NCBI GenBank assembly: GCA_018292915.2
Contig: JACVVK020000141.1
Location: forward strand, 186,001-250,000
Length of the DNA: 64,000 bases
Source of the DNA: Batillaria attramentaria
Taxonomy: Eukaryota > Mollusca > Gastropoda > Batillariidae
Direction of reading: 5' to 3'
The notes below the pieces were generated by a model. That model saw nothing but the letters and a program-made list of their open reading frames with translations. It was not told the origin of the DNA and ran no database searches. Positions 45,671 to 57,837 of this stretch are shown here, piece by piece. Position numbers and translations under genes: made by a program. Each line of letters starts with the position of its first letter. The stretch's first letter is position 1.

Positions 45671-47270
45671 AACAGGGTATTTAGGCTAGTCTAATTAGGC
45701 TTTTTATATAGCGGAAGGTAGAACAAATTTGATCCTAACTTTTTATTACAGAAATCAGTAGAGCACAGGCCCCTAATGCTGTGGTGGTCTCCGTGAATTT
45801 GTTCTCCGTCCGCGTCACCGCTAAAAACGACCGTTTATCTTGCCATTTTCACTATATGAGCCCTATAAATGGGCTTTTGAGGGTGTGCACAAAGTATGCG
45901 TGTTTGCGGGTACAGAAATGCGCAGAACTCCACTCTAAAAACGGTTACTGTTAGACAAGACATTCATTGTTGACATACTGAAATTTTACCCCAATCAGAA
46001 TGATGCTTCCTGGAAAATTGCGGCCATCAGTTTGGCCGTTGATTCAAAGGACCCTGTAAAACGGCAGTATTTGATGCTTGTGCACTTATCAGGTCACTGC
46101 AGGTGACATGTATCGTGGAAAACATTTACGAACATTGAACAATTTAGTCAGGAAACGCTTCTTTGGTGTTGTGATGTTCCCTTGTCACCGCATGTGCAGG
46201 TACGTATGAAATCCAAGTGAGCACTTTTTTCGGTAGCGATAATTTGGGGGTGTACTTACTAAAGTAGTTGCTGCTTTGTGAGTAGTGAACGGGTTTTCTC
46301 AAAGAGTAGTGCACACTCAAGAATAGTATCCCAGTTGTGTCATATCAAAAGTTCATTGAAATCGCTTTTGTACTTTTGTCACAAACAGCCAACGAAAGTG
46401 CAACCTGTTTAATAATGGCTTAATATGCGTAATGATGGGAGTAGGGACACTTGATTGGTTGCTGTGATAAGGTGTATCCGCGAAAACAAGTATAATATGA
46501 TGCAAATATTCGGGCACATGCTCGGTGTTTCAGAAGTATCTTCAAGAACTTGTATGAAAGATTATTGCTGATAGATGGCCGTTAATTGAAGCTATCAGTT
46601 CCCTATATGGGCTGAAAGCGGTGCTTACCAAAGAGCCTGCCATAATTGCTACACTTGAAGCAATTTCCTTTTTTACATTTGTCTTGGAGGAAAAGACAAT
46701 GACTAGTCGTATGAAGAAAGATCCGTGAATCTAAACAAGCACGTCTTCTTTACAGCGGTCATTATTTTACCCATTTTTTTCCACTTCATTACATGCTGCG
46801 TGGGGGCTAGGTTTATATTTTGCTGCTAGCAGCCACCAGTTTTAACTTGTCATTCTTTTACATATTGGAAAAAGTAGAGTGATTCCAGGAGAAGGAAAAC
46901 GTGCATCCCACATCAAATTTCATGAACTCTTCACTGCTTGAAATAGGTGACTTAAATCACCTTTTTCTAATTAAACAGAGCATTAATTGCTACGGGGGTA
47001 GGTTACCAAGTAGCCAGATATGACGGCCACAGTGTACACAGCGTTTTTTGTTACTGACCAACTTTTAGAGGAGAGGCTTGGCACTTACGTGTTACTAGCC
47101 CATCCACTATGTCCTTTTGGTTGTGAGGGGAAATGACGGGAATCCATATTGTGGCTGGGTTCAAAAATTGACTATACACAGCAAAGATTACAAATGACGC
47201 CGCTGCAGCAGGTATTGTGCACACACTTCAAGTTTGACTACTGGATATGTTAGGCCAGACACCCTGTGGT

Positions 47271-48489
47271 ACTTACTTACTTACTTAGGCCCTTGGCTCC
47301 ACGTGGAGCATAGGCCATCGACAACCCTTCGCCATCGCACTCTGTTCTGGGCTAGTTTTGCCACTCCAGTCCAGTTGGTACCCTGCTTACATAGCTCTGC
47401 CTCAGTGTCCCGCCTCCAGCTGTTGCGAGGCCGGCCTCTCTTCCTTTTCCCCTGCGGGTTCCATGTCAGGGCTTGGCGTGTGGTGCTGGATGCTGGCTTC
47501 CTGAGGGTGTGTCCAATCCAGCCCCACTTCCTCCGCAGGATCTGCTTGGCCACTGGTTCCTGCCCCGCTCGCTCCCACAGCTCTTTATTCCGGATCTTCT
47601 CTGGCCATCGGATGTTGAAGATGCGCCTCAGACAGGTGTTGAGAAATGTCTGGATCTTCTGCTGCATCGTCTTCGTTGTCCTCCATGTTTCGCATCCGTA
47701 GAGCAGAACTGACTTCACGTTGGAGTTGAAGATGCGTAGTTTGGTTCTTATGCTGACAACTTTGGATGCCCAGACGTTCTTCAGCATGACCATTGCTGCC
47801 CTTGCCTTGCCGATTCTGGCTGTGACGTCTCGGTCTGTGCCTCCCTGTCCATCAACCACACTCCCCAGGTAAACAAAAGACTCCACCTCCCTGATGGGCT
47901 CTCCACCGACTGTGACTGGTGTGTTGGCAGTGGTGTTGATCTTCATCAGCTCGGTTTTCTTCCTGTTGATCTTGAGCCCTGTTCCGGCTGATGTGGCTTC
48001 CAGGCGCGTAGTCTTGTCCTGCATCTGGCTGTGGCTGTGAGACAGGAGCGCCAGGTCGTCCGCGAAGTCGAGGTCATCCAGCTGCGTCCAGAGTGTCCAC
48101 TGTATCCCGTTTTTCCTGCCTGCTGTAGTGGTCTTCATGATCCAGTCGATGACCAGGAGGAAGAGAAACGGGGACAACAGGCATCCCTGGCGGACTCCGG
48201 TCTTCACCTCGAAGCTTTCTGACAACTGGCCAGCATGGGCAATCCTGCAGCTCATGTCTTGGTAGGTGCACTGGATCAGGGAGATGATCTTCCCGGGAAC
48301 TCCATAATGCCTTAGCAGCTTCCACAGTGCCTCTCTGTCTACACTGTCGAAAGCCTTCTCGTAGTCTATGAAGTTGATGTAGAGAGGGGAGTTCCACTCC
48401 AGTGACTGCTCCACAATGATGCGTAGGCTGGCAATCTGGTCAGCGCAGGACCTGTTCCTGCGAAAGCCCGCCTGCTGGTCTCGGAGCAT
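47271..48489 (-). mobile_element. RTE-type LINE, 5'-truncated, with 14-bp target duplication
   Basis: About 400 codons are open from the truncation to the stop at 47281, with no internal break. Motifs are QQAGFRRNRSCADQI, NFIDYEKAFDSVDR, GVRQGCLLSPFLF and FADDLALLSH, followed by the RTE C-terminal region (WPEKIRNKELWERAG, RRKWGWIGHTLR, KRKRGRPRNSWRRD). The 3' tail is a short TAAG repeat. AGACACCCTGTGGT flanks it at 47257-47270 and 48490-48503. The endonuclease is lost to truncation. An intact frame and duplication mean a young insertion. Confidence 0.92.
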
Positions 48490-49042
48490 AGACACCCTGT
48501 GGTGGTCCAACGAAATGACGACAGATTTGCCTGTAGAAGCTCTCAGTTATCAAATCTTCCTTTTTCCATATAGACGCCAATTCTCTTACTGATGGGGACC
48601 GGGCTCACATATTACGCTGCTGCAGCTGCTACGCTTGACAGATCATTTGCAGACGCACATCATACTTTAGCGAAATGGTCCAGCATCCCTAAAATACTAT
48701 TACAAGTATACCTTTTTGCCTCAAATTCTAACGCACTCAGAAAATGTCGGACATTTTCATTAATTCCTGTTTTGAGGTACAGGTACAGAAATTAGACAAA
48801 CTTAATATGAAAAGTCCAGAAAGATAATATCACACAAATGCAAATGAAAAACAATAGACACAAAAGCAAATCTGTGAAATCTCTTTTATTTTCAACGTGT
48901 TTTTCCTTGGGAACAAACGCCGTTATTTTGCCTCTTTTTTTGGACATTCATAAGTTTACAAATGAAAATCACTGGCATACATTACTGGCAAAATGTGATG
49001 GAGGGTATGTAGAACACAACATCAAGTCTACAGTAGTAAGTG

Positions 49043-49602
49043 GCTGAATTCATTTCAAGTGTTATGAGGTATGTTAATCACACGGCAAACATGTTTTCAA
49101 GGTCAAGGTCATTGGTTTGTCTGTTTACTCCAAAACGTTTTACTTCATCGCTCAGAATAAGCATTTTGGTGCTGCTAACTTTTGTCCCCATGGTTTGGTG
49201 AGTTCACAACATCCTCAGAATAAAAATATGACTGCAAAATCTTCATAACTCAAGCGTGACCTTGACCTTTACTAGAGGTCACCAGAAAGGCATTCTTATC
49301 AATGCATATTAGGCAAATGTTATGCCAAAAGTTGTATTTACAAAATTTTCACCCAGTCTCTATGACCTTTACTCCCAAGGTCAAGGTCACCAAAGTTGTC
49401 CACAAGAAATCTTCTCATACAAACATCGTTTGTGCTAATTTTGTTTTGCCTGGTGCTTGTGACTGCTTGTTCGTTTGCTTATTCTAACACAGCGATGAAA
49501 GAAAATTTTTGGGAGTAAACAGACGAACCGATGACCTTGACCTTGTAAACATGTTTGCCGTGTGATTAACATACCTCATAACACTTGAAATGAATTCAGA
49601 CA
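49043..49602. mobile_element. Inverted-repeat unit inside the long-arm element
   Basis: Arms of about 90 bp (49043-49130 and 49512-49602) are inverted copies, including GTTATGAGGTATGTTAATCA. Inside are AAGGTCAAGGTCA words like those of the GGCTCCCTTGTG family. No open frame of note. Confidence 0.6.
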
Positions 49603-50671
49603 CATACTACTATAGACTTGAGGTTGTGCTCTACATAATTTCCATTGCACTTTGCTAGTACTGAACTAGCAGCCATTATTAAACAGGTTGCACTTTCGTT
49701 GGCTGTTTGTGACAAAAGTACAAAAGCGATTTTAATGAACTTTTGATATGACACAACTGGGATACTATTCTTGAGTGTGCACTGCTGTTTGAGAAAAATC
49801 GTTCACTACTCACAACGCAGCAACTACTTTAGTAAGTACACCCCCAAAATATCGCTACCGAAAAAAGTGCTCACTTGGATATCATATTTCATACGTACCT
49901 GCACATGCGGTGACAAGGGAACTTCACAACACCAAAGAAGCGTTTCCTGACTAGACTGTTCAATGTTCGTAAATGTTTTCCGCGATACATGTCACCTGCA
50001 GTGACCTGATAAGTGCACAAGCATCAAATACTGCCGTTTTACAGAGTCCTTTGAATCAACGGCCAAACTGATGGCCGCAATTTTCCAGGAAACATCATTC
50101 TGATTGGGGTAAAATTTCAGTATGTCAACAATGCATGTCTTGTCTAACAGTAACCGTATTTAGAGTGGAGTACTGCGCATTTCTGTACCCGCAAACACGC
50201 ATATTTGTGCACACCCTCAAAAGCCCATTTATAGGGCTCATAATATAGTGAAAATGGCAAGATAAACGGTCGTTTTTAACGGTGACGCGGACGGAGAAAA
50301 AATTCACGGAGACTACCACAGCATTAGGGGCCTGTGTACTACTGAAATCTGTAATAAAAAGTTAGGATCAAATTTGTTCTACCTTGTTCAGCAATTTTCC
50401 TAGCCTAATTGTTTGCTTCTATTCATGACCTTCCCCACTGGTGGAACACTAGACACGTAAGTCAACACTCTGAAGCAGTATCCGACTGTATTTCATTTCT
50501 GTTTGTATTATTTCAGACAAGAGACGCTTATAAACACTGCCATGGATGGTTTGATCTGTATTGGCAAGTAGAAGACAATTTGTTTTGAGTGATTGAAATT
50601 ACGTGTTTGTCAATTGCAGTCTGTTGCTTGTCTTCAGTGCGTAGGGGGTCATATACGTTAAGAGCTGTAAC

Positions 50672-51171
50672 TGTTGTTGCAAGCCTCAAGTTGCTTAGGA
50701 GAGATGCTTACTTGCGCGCCGCCTCCTTGCCTGGGGATGTCAAGTTTAGCTGTCTCCGCTCCTCCACTGATTCGCAAGCTGTTTTCGGACCAGAGGCCAC
50801 TACTGCTGTTACGAACTATCGCTTGCAGGCCAGAGCGTTCGCCAAACCCAAGCCCTCCGCCCCGCCTAAGCCACCTCCTCCCTCTCAGCCCGGGGAAAGG
50901 TGGTGGCACATCATCGATCTGAGCACGCTCAACCTGCAGATCTCGCCGCCTCTGTTTCGCACGCAGACAGCTCGAGCGCTACGTCTGTCTGTTCTCCCGG
51001 GCGATTACGCAATGAGTCTAGACGTAACGGTACGCGTTTATACCGATGCATGGGTCGGCCCAACGCTACAAACGTTTTGCCATAGACGGTAGAGTTTGCG
51101 CTTTCTGTGCCATGCCATTTGGACTCTCAGCCCCTGGGCTTTCACGAGAATGGTGGACTCTGTGATGTCAG
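50672..51171 (+). pseudogene. DIRS-like retroelement fragment
   Basis: A frame running to 51092 includes LPGDYAMSLDV, the start of a DIRS/Ngaro-type reverse transcriptase. In another frame the next block reads IDGRVCAFCAMPFGLSAPG up to a stop near 51168. The upstream Pro-rich stretch (PKPSAPPKPPPPSQPG) and LLRRDAYLRAASLP fit the Gag-like region. At least one frameshift; flanking repeats not seen. Confidence 0.55.
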
Positions 51172-52090
51172 CGGTGAGACAGATGACAACGTTCTAGATC
51201 TCAGATTATCTGGACGACATTCTGAAATCAGTCGTGTTACATTTACGGACGAAAACGTCTTTCAAATGCCTTTATTTTCTACAATTTGGAAGTTCACCCA
51301 ATTATACTGAATGGGTTCGTCGCACAGCCCTGTAGCTCTGACTGATTTTGTTTCTGAAAAATGTTTCTGACGTAGGGGTGGTTTGGCATATTAGGCCAGA
51401 TATCTATGAAATGACTCCTTCAAAATCGTCGCACATGAGCCATGAAGTCTATGCCGTCCTAGTTTCTTTTGTTGTAAACTGTTACTCAAATTCGTGTTAC
51501 ATATCTCTATGGCTAAGCTGACTGTCATACACGATTGTTGCATTGTAATTTAGTTAAAATGAAAGTTGATTGTTGTTAAGTTGTTTCTCTATAGAGAATG
51601 GGGCAGATTTCGCTGCGTGCAGCAGCAAGTTTCAGTGATAAAAGCAAGACTGTATAACGTTTCTTCAGACAATACATCACGCCGTGTATACGGCTGCAAG
51701 CTGCTCCATCCACCTATTAGGCTACTAGCGTATTCATCCAAACTGCGCCCGCACGTGTGTTTGGCAGCCTGCAAGACTGCTGCTACAAAACGTATGAAAT
51801 GAAACAAATGCGATGTGATGTTAAGTTCACAGGTGCATAAGACCTTTTTCTTCATACATACCACGTGTTACGTTAAAATGTACACTACAACACTCACACA
51901 GGTCATATTTGTATGACAGTAACAAAATTGTTCGGTTCATTTGTCGATTAACAGGAAATCAGTGAAAAACGAGGCACTAATTCCAGATAATCTTGCACTG
52001 ACTTTCAACACTGATGCCTCTAGGGCCGTTTCAGAGAATATGCTGACTTGAAAAGCCTGAGTTATTTCACAGTTTGCAAATATCTTTACC
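51172..52090. other. Unannotated region with one tandem-array fragment
   Basis: 51470-51590 resembles a unit of the array at 54860-57200 (GTTACTC..ATGGCTAAG..TTGCATTGTAATTTAG). Otherwise nothing recognised. Confidence 0.4.
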
Positions 52091-52694
52091 CACTGCTCCG
52101 TCGTCGGCTACAATCTACCTACCTGTCTGTTTTCGCACTGGCTACAATCCACCTACAGCCCTGGCTACGATCCACCTTCTATGTGCCATGTGTTTGATTC
52201 ATTTACTGCACAATTTAGCATGCACATTGATGGTTTCCATTCTCACATTGCAGATACTGCTTGGCTACTCCTGTGTTTTCTCTGCTACAGACATGGAACC
52301 TTCGGAATTCTTATGCTGGCACTGTGTAAACAAGAACACAAATGCAACTTCGGCAATACAAAAAAGCTAACCCACAAACAATAATGACAAAAAGCAAACA
52401 AAGAAAAAATGTCAGAAAAAACATCTATATTCAGGATTTGGCACGACATCAAAGCAGCATTCATTCTCTGAAAATAATAATAATAATAATAATTCTGCAT
52501 CTGTTTATTCCTACACATGACAAATGGATCCATGAGAAACTACTTTTAAACGTTTTAAACTTAAAGTCAAACGACTAGAACACCTGAAACTGACTTTTTC
52601 CCAAGAAAAACAGCTTGCCATGAACTTTTTTTTAAAAAAGTGCAGATCTCGCTCTCTCTGTTGCTTGTCCATAATGCAAAAATGGGCTTATGCT

Positions 52695-53095
52695 TTATTC
52701 TTTTACTGAGCACCTTTTCAAGCTTGAAGCATGCTTGAATAAGCCAGCACATCTTGCACATGAGAAAATGGGCTTTTCGTCATGAGTGTGGAGATGCTGT
52801 TCGAGATCGGCTCTCTTGTAGAACTGTTTGCCACATGTCTGGCACTCATGCAATGAGGGCTGCTTGGGTTTGCAAACATGGCGTTGGCGTTTTGTGCTCC
52901 TTTCGTGGGAGAAGGTAGCATTGCATGCACTGCATTTGTAGGGTTTTATTTTGAAATGGACGGTATTAACATGGGAATGCAGTTCTTTCAAGGTGACAAA
53001 CTTCTTGTCACGAATTGTACACTTGAGGCGAAGACCGCCTTTGTAATTGTGGTTCCTCCTCATGTGTGTAAGCAGGGACGGGCGGTGACCGTACG
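52695..53095 (-). pseudogene. C2H2 zinc-finger protein fragment
   Basis: About 130 codons are open, from ECGISYGHRPSLLTH down to a stop at 52695. They contain several C2H2 fingers: a partial first (HMRRNH), a second (ending HVNTVH), YKCSACNATF..H, HECQTCGKQF..HLHTH and SCARCAGLF. These would bind DNA. A stop codon lies just upstream in the same frame, and no acceptor upstream is convincing, so either a terminal exon with an unusual boundary or a broken gene. Clusters of a GGATTGTAGCC motif lie on both sides (52095-52175 and 53330-53395). Confidence 0.55.
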
Positions 53096-53551
53096 AAATC
53101 CCACACTCTGCTCAAAGATGTCGTTTGGGCTTGACACTGCTTTTCCCCGGGGTCGACGTGAGAGTGGGTTGAAAAAAAACTCACCGCAAAGACCTGGTTC
53201 CGTTTGTGCAAGTTCTTCACTTACATCCAGAAAACTTTCTACATAAATTCCTGACAGTTCCATCTGAAACAAGCAAATGAAAACCTCTTATTCTAGGCTT
53301 TTCATGAACGAGAAACTTAGGTGGATTGTAGCCGGATCTAAATCAAGACGGTAGGCGGATTGTAGCCTACGCAAAAGATGGATTGTAGCCGAGCATTTGA
53401 TAGTATCACTTTTCTTTTTTCATTTGCTTGCGATGTAGGCCACTAAGAATGCTAAGTTTTGAAAGGTAAGTGCAAAATATATCAGAAAACAAAACAAAGA
53501 CAAAAAATATGTTCTTTCTGTCAGCAACTTCGGACAATTGTCGATGAAATT

Positions 53552-53799
53552 GCAAATCACCCTTATGTGGGGGAAAAGGACGTTAAACTCCTAAACACCC
53601 ACCCTCTCTCTCTCTCTCCCTTCTTCCCCCACCCGGCCCCACCCCCAGTCACGTGGCTAATCGGTCGAAGTCGTAGAGGATCTAGTGTCATTGGTAGAAC
53701 TTGGAGAGGGGAGAACCGGCAACAATAACAACAAAACAGACAAAATAAAATGAAGTTTGGAGAAACAACTTTGTAGGATGAGGCCGTTCCTCCTTGTTA
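53552..53799 (+). repeat. SINE 3' end plus 180-bp unit, duplicate A
   Basis: Starts within the SINE body (GGACGTTAAACTCC) and continues through a TC tract, CACCCGGCCCCACCCCC and CGGCAACAATAACAAC. Matches 54612-54858 closely. Confidence 0.85.
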
Positions 53800-53945
53800 A
53801 CTGTGACGCGGACGGAGAAAAAATTCACGGAGACCACCACAGCATTAGGGGCCTGTGCTCTACTGATTTCTGTAATAAAAAGTTAGGATTAAATTTGTTC
53901 TACCTTCCGCTATATAAAAAGCCTAATTAGACTAGCCTATAAGAA
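53800..53945. repeat. Fragment of the long inverted arm
   Basis: Matches the outer end of the right arm of the 45.7-50.4 kb element (GACGCGGACGGAG, CAGCATTAGGGGCCTGTG, TAATAAAAAGTTAGGAT). Same orientation as the right arm. Confidence 0.85.
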
Positions 53946-54387
53946 TAACTGAACTTTTAGATAAACATAGCTTTTTTAAGTTTCTGTGAGAAGCACCAGT
54001 CAAAAGAGTTCCAAATTTGCGATTTCATAAGTACAATCCAAGGTATTCTAGTCCACGTTTCACCAGCCCTCTAGATCTTCCAGATTTTATGTAAAAATTA
54101 ATTCAGTCAGGGAAGTCACAAAAGCAACAGGGAAATCACAAGCATCATCTGTGATACCACCAGTGTGAGGCTGACGTCAAACGCTTAGTTCACAGACAAA
54201 ATCAGCAAGTATCGTCACTGCCTCCGACATTTCACCAGCTCTCTAGATCTTCCAGATTTCATGTGAAAAATAATTCAATCGGGGAAGCCACAAAGCCAAC
54301 TAGGGAACTCACAAGACATAAAACAAGCATCCTCAGACGATCTCAGTGCTAGGGGTTGACGTCAAAAGTTTAGTTCACGGAATTGAC

Positions 54388-54423
<36 letters not shown>

Positions 54424-54485
54424 ACGACCTGCCTGAGGCTGACGTCAAATGTTTAGTTCACGGAACTGACGTCTCTCTCTCTCTC
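53946..54485. repeat. Tandem duplication with TCTAGATCTTCCAGAT motif
   Basis: Two diverged copies of about 175 bp (from about 54058 and 54232) followed by two CTGACGTCAAA..TTTAGTTCACGGA segments with CT tracts. Non-coding. Confidence 0.6.
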
Positions 54486-54660
54486 TGGGGAGCCAGGGTG
54501 GCCGAATGGTAGAGCGTTGGACTTTCAATGCTTGGGTCGAGAGTTCAAATCCCGGCTGGGGCGAAATATTTGTGCTGGCCTTTTTCTCGTTGCCCCGTCT
54601 TTGATATCACCCTTATGTGGTGGAAAAGGACGTTAAACTCCTAAACACCCACCCACCCTC
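54486..54660 (+). mobile_element. tRNA-derived SINE
   Basis: GGGGAGCCAGGGTGGCCGAA head, B-box-like GAGTTCAAATCCCGG, and GGACGTTAAACTCC 3' module with ACCC tail. Flanked by CT tracts, so a target duplication cannot be judged. Confidence 0.85.
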
Positions 54661-54858
54661 CCTCTCTCTCTTTCTCTCTCTCTTTTTCCCCCACCCGGCC
54701 CCACCCCCAGTCACGTGGCTAATCGGTCGAGGTCGTAGAGGATCTAGTGTCATTGGTAGAACTTGGAGAGGGGAGAACCGGCAACAATAACAACAAAACA
54801 GACAACATAAAATCAAGTTTGGAGAAACAACTTTGTAGCACGGGGCCGTTCGTCCTTG
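54612..54858 (+). repeat. SINE 3' end plus 180-bp unit, duplicate B
   Basis: The complete-SINE counterpart of duplicate A; starts copies about 1.05 kb apart in direct orientation. Confidence 0.85.
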
Positions 54859-54859
54859 T

Positions 54860-57200
54860 TTTTCCTTCAGGTACATCCTTACTGCAGAGGTCTGTTAAGA
54901 TGCCATTTACATGAGCTACGATTCTTGCATTGTAATTTCGATAAATGGAAGTTGATTGTTGTTTTGATAAAACAATACACTAGTTTATGTTGTATTACTG
55001 AAGGCTCCGATATTTTTCAAGTTCTTCATGATTCTTGCATTGTAATTCAGTAAATGAAAAGTTGTTGTTGTGGCCTTTACCGTTACCCATGTTCCTGTTG
55101 TATTACTTTGAGGCTCTAGTGTTTCTTAGTCGCAATTCTTGCATTGTACTTTAATAGATACACATTTTAGGTCAGAAGTTTTTTGTAGGAGTAAATTAGT
55201 GGTTGTGTCGTTTTTTTTTATGAACTGTTACTCACGTTCCTGTTGTATATCTTTATGGCTAAGTTGGTTGTCATACATGGTTCTTGCACTGTGATTTAGT
55301 TAAATGAAGGTTTTTTTTCTTGTTGTTTTGGTGACACCGTATTCGAATTTTTGTTGTATTACTTGAGGCTTCAGTGTTGTGTATTCGCAATTCGTATTGT
55401 ATTGTAATTTAGTAGATACAAGGCTTTTGTTCCGAAGTTTGAAAAGAAATGGTGGTTGTGTTTCTTTGCTATGCACCGTTACACACGTTCCTGTTGAAAA
55501 TCTTTATGGCTAAACTGTTTGTCACACATGATTCGTTACTAAATCTCAATAAGGAGCGCCACATAGAAGTGGACCACTAATGAATTTCTCAAGATCTCCA
55601 TGAAACTCTTTCTTTTCCCTTGAGGTACATCCTTTCTGCAGTGGGCTGTAATGGTGCCATTTAAATGGAGCTATGACTCTTGCATTGTAATTTAGAAAAA
55701 TGAAAGTTGATTGTTATTTTGATAAAATAATACACTAGTTTATGTTGTATTACTGAAGGCTCCGATATTTTTCAAGTTCTTCATGATTCGTGCATTGTAA
55801 TTCGATACATGAAAAGTTGTCGTTGTGACCTTAACCGTTACCCATGTTCCTGTGGTATTACTTTGAGGCCCCAGTGTTTCTTATTCGCAATTTTTGCATT
55901 GTACTTTAGTAGATACAATTTTTTTGTATAGATTAGTGGTTGTTTCTCTTTGTTATAAACTGTTACTCACGTTCCTGTTGTATATTTTTATGGCTAAGTT
56001 GGTTGTCATACATGGTTCTTGTACTGTGATTTAGTTAAATGAAGGTTTATTGTTGTTGATTTGATGACACCGTAGTCGAATGTCTGTTGTATTACTTTGA
56101 GGCTTCAGTGTTCTGTATTCGCAATTCTTGTGTTATACTTCAGTAGATACAAGGCCTTTGTTCGGAAGTTCAAAACAAAAAGGTGGTTGTATTTCTTTGT
56201 AAGAACCGTTACTCACGTTCCTGTTGTATATCTTTGTGGCTAAACTGGTTGTCATACATGATACAAGAGTCTCAATAGGGAGGGACACATAGAACACAAG
56301 AAGTGGACCACTGATGAATTTCTCATCTCTGGCTAAACTGTTTGTCACACATGATTCGTTACTAAGTCTCAATAAGGAGCGCCACATAGAAGTGGACCAC
56401 TAATGAATTTCTCATGATCTCGATGAAACTTTTTTTCTCTATGAGGTACATCCTTTCTCTTTGTTATAAACTGTTACTCACGTTCCTGTTGTATATTTTT
56501 ATGGCTAAGTTCGTTGTCATACATGATTCTTGCACTGTGATTTAGTTAGATGAAGGTTTATTGTTGTTTTGATGACACTGTAGTTGAATGTCTGTTGTAT
56601 TACTTTGAGGCTCCAGTGTTCTATATTCGCAATTCTTGTGTTGTACTTTAGTAGATACAAGGCTTTTGTTCGGAAGTTTTTTTTACAAAAAAAAAAATAA
56701 TAATAATAATAATTATTTAAAAAAAATGGTGGTTGTGTTTCTTTGTTGTGAACCGTTAGTGAGTTACTCACGTTCCTGTTGTATATCTTTATGGCTAAAC
56801 TGGTTGTCATACATGATTCGTACTTTAGTAGATACATTTTTTTTTTTTTTTTTTTTTGTCAGAAGTGGGTTTTTTTAATAAATGAATTAGTGGTTGTGTC
56901 TCTTTGATATGAACTGTTAATCACGTTCCTGTTGTATATCTTTATGACTAAGTTTGTTGTCATGCATGGTTCTTGCATTGTGATTTAGTTAAGTGAGGGT
57001 TCATTGTTGTTTTCATCACACCGTAGTCGATTTTCTGTTGTATTACTTAAGGCTGCGAAGTTTCTCAAGTTGTTCATGATTCTTGCATTGTAATTCAGTA
57101 AATGAAAAGTTGTTGTTGTTGTGACCTTAACCGTTACCCATGTTCTTGTTGGATTACTTTGATGCTCCAGTGTTTTATATTCGCAATTCATGCATTGTCC
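54860..57200. repeat. Tandem array of ~250-bp units
   Basis: Recurring words in fixed order: TTGTATTACTTTGAGGCT, TATTCGCAATTCTTG, TTTAGTAGATACAAGG, CCGTTACTCACGTTCCTGTT, TATGGCTAA and TTGTCATACATG. Units are diverged and some are fused or truncated (anchors at 55096, 55363, 55851, 56087, 56597, 57038 and 57145). No coding frame. Confidence 0.8.
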
Positions 57201-57237
57201 TCTAGTAGAGATAAGGTTTTGTCCAGAAGTTTTGCGT

Positions 57238-57282
57238 TCACTTGTGTAATATAGGGAGTCTGTATAATAACCCTGCGTCGTC

Positions 57283-57331
<49 letters not shown>

Positions 57332-57600
57332 AGTAAACTTTAGCATCGGCATTTTCTCTACAAACGCCAGTGGCTTTAAACTTTGCATGATGATAGACAT
57401 TGATAGGAACTTCAGCCATACCTGCATTCAGTGACCTTGGGTAAAGGTCAAGGCCATACAAGCTGTTTTTGGAAAACGTTTTGGGGTCAAGATTATACAA
57501 GCTGTCCTGGGAAAATTGTAATACTGCCATTTCCTCAGGAACTACAAACACCAGAGACACGTGCCGTACATGGCATAATGATAGATATAGTGACAAGAGC
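57238..57600 (+). mobile_element. GGCTCCCTTGTG repeat, copy 7 (diverged)
   Basis: Left-end region with CCCTGCGTCGTC, TG microsatellite (57285-57328), CAGTAAACTTTAGCATCGGC and a TCAAGGCC unit. Ends near 57600. Confidence 0.7.
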
Positions 57601-57837
57601 TTTAAACAATGACGTCAGTAGTCGCGTTTGCCTGCAGGCATTTACCGGAGGAACTAACCCTGAATGCGCAAAAGCCTGCTCTGTCATTCGGTATCAAAAC
57701 TGGCCGGTAGGAACGACTGTGCACCTTTATTCGTTCCCAGAGGAGCTACAGAATTTGTCCGTTCGCCTAGCTGTGAGACATACTAGGGACGTCAGCCCTT
57801 CCGCTTGATTTTTCGATCCCCCGTTAAAACATAATTA

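Larger units (their letters stand above)
45684..50403. mobile_element. Element with ~700-bp inverted arms
   Basis: The left arm (about 45684-46420) and right arm (about 49672-50403) are inverted copies with few differences. A third, partial copy of the outer end is at 53800-53945. Subtracting the RTE insertion, the element is about 3.5 kb. A 57-codon frame near 46560-46735 (KIIADRWPLIEAISSLYG) is the only protein-like sequence; a stop precedes it in frame. Long inverted arms occur in several DNA transposon superfamilies; I cannot choose one. Confidence 0.65.

Noticed and set aside
46554..46737. Calling the KIIADRW frame a gene
   Set aside because: Only 57 codons, preceded by an in-frame stop, inside a repeat element; kept only as a note within that element.
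57605..57810. Possible coding segment with regular codon-like composition
   Set aside because: It lies between repeat ends, no splice sites fit and no family is recognised.
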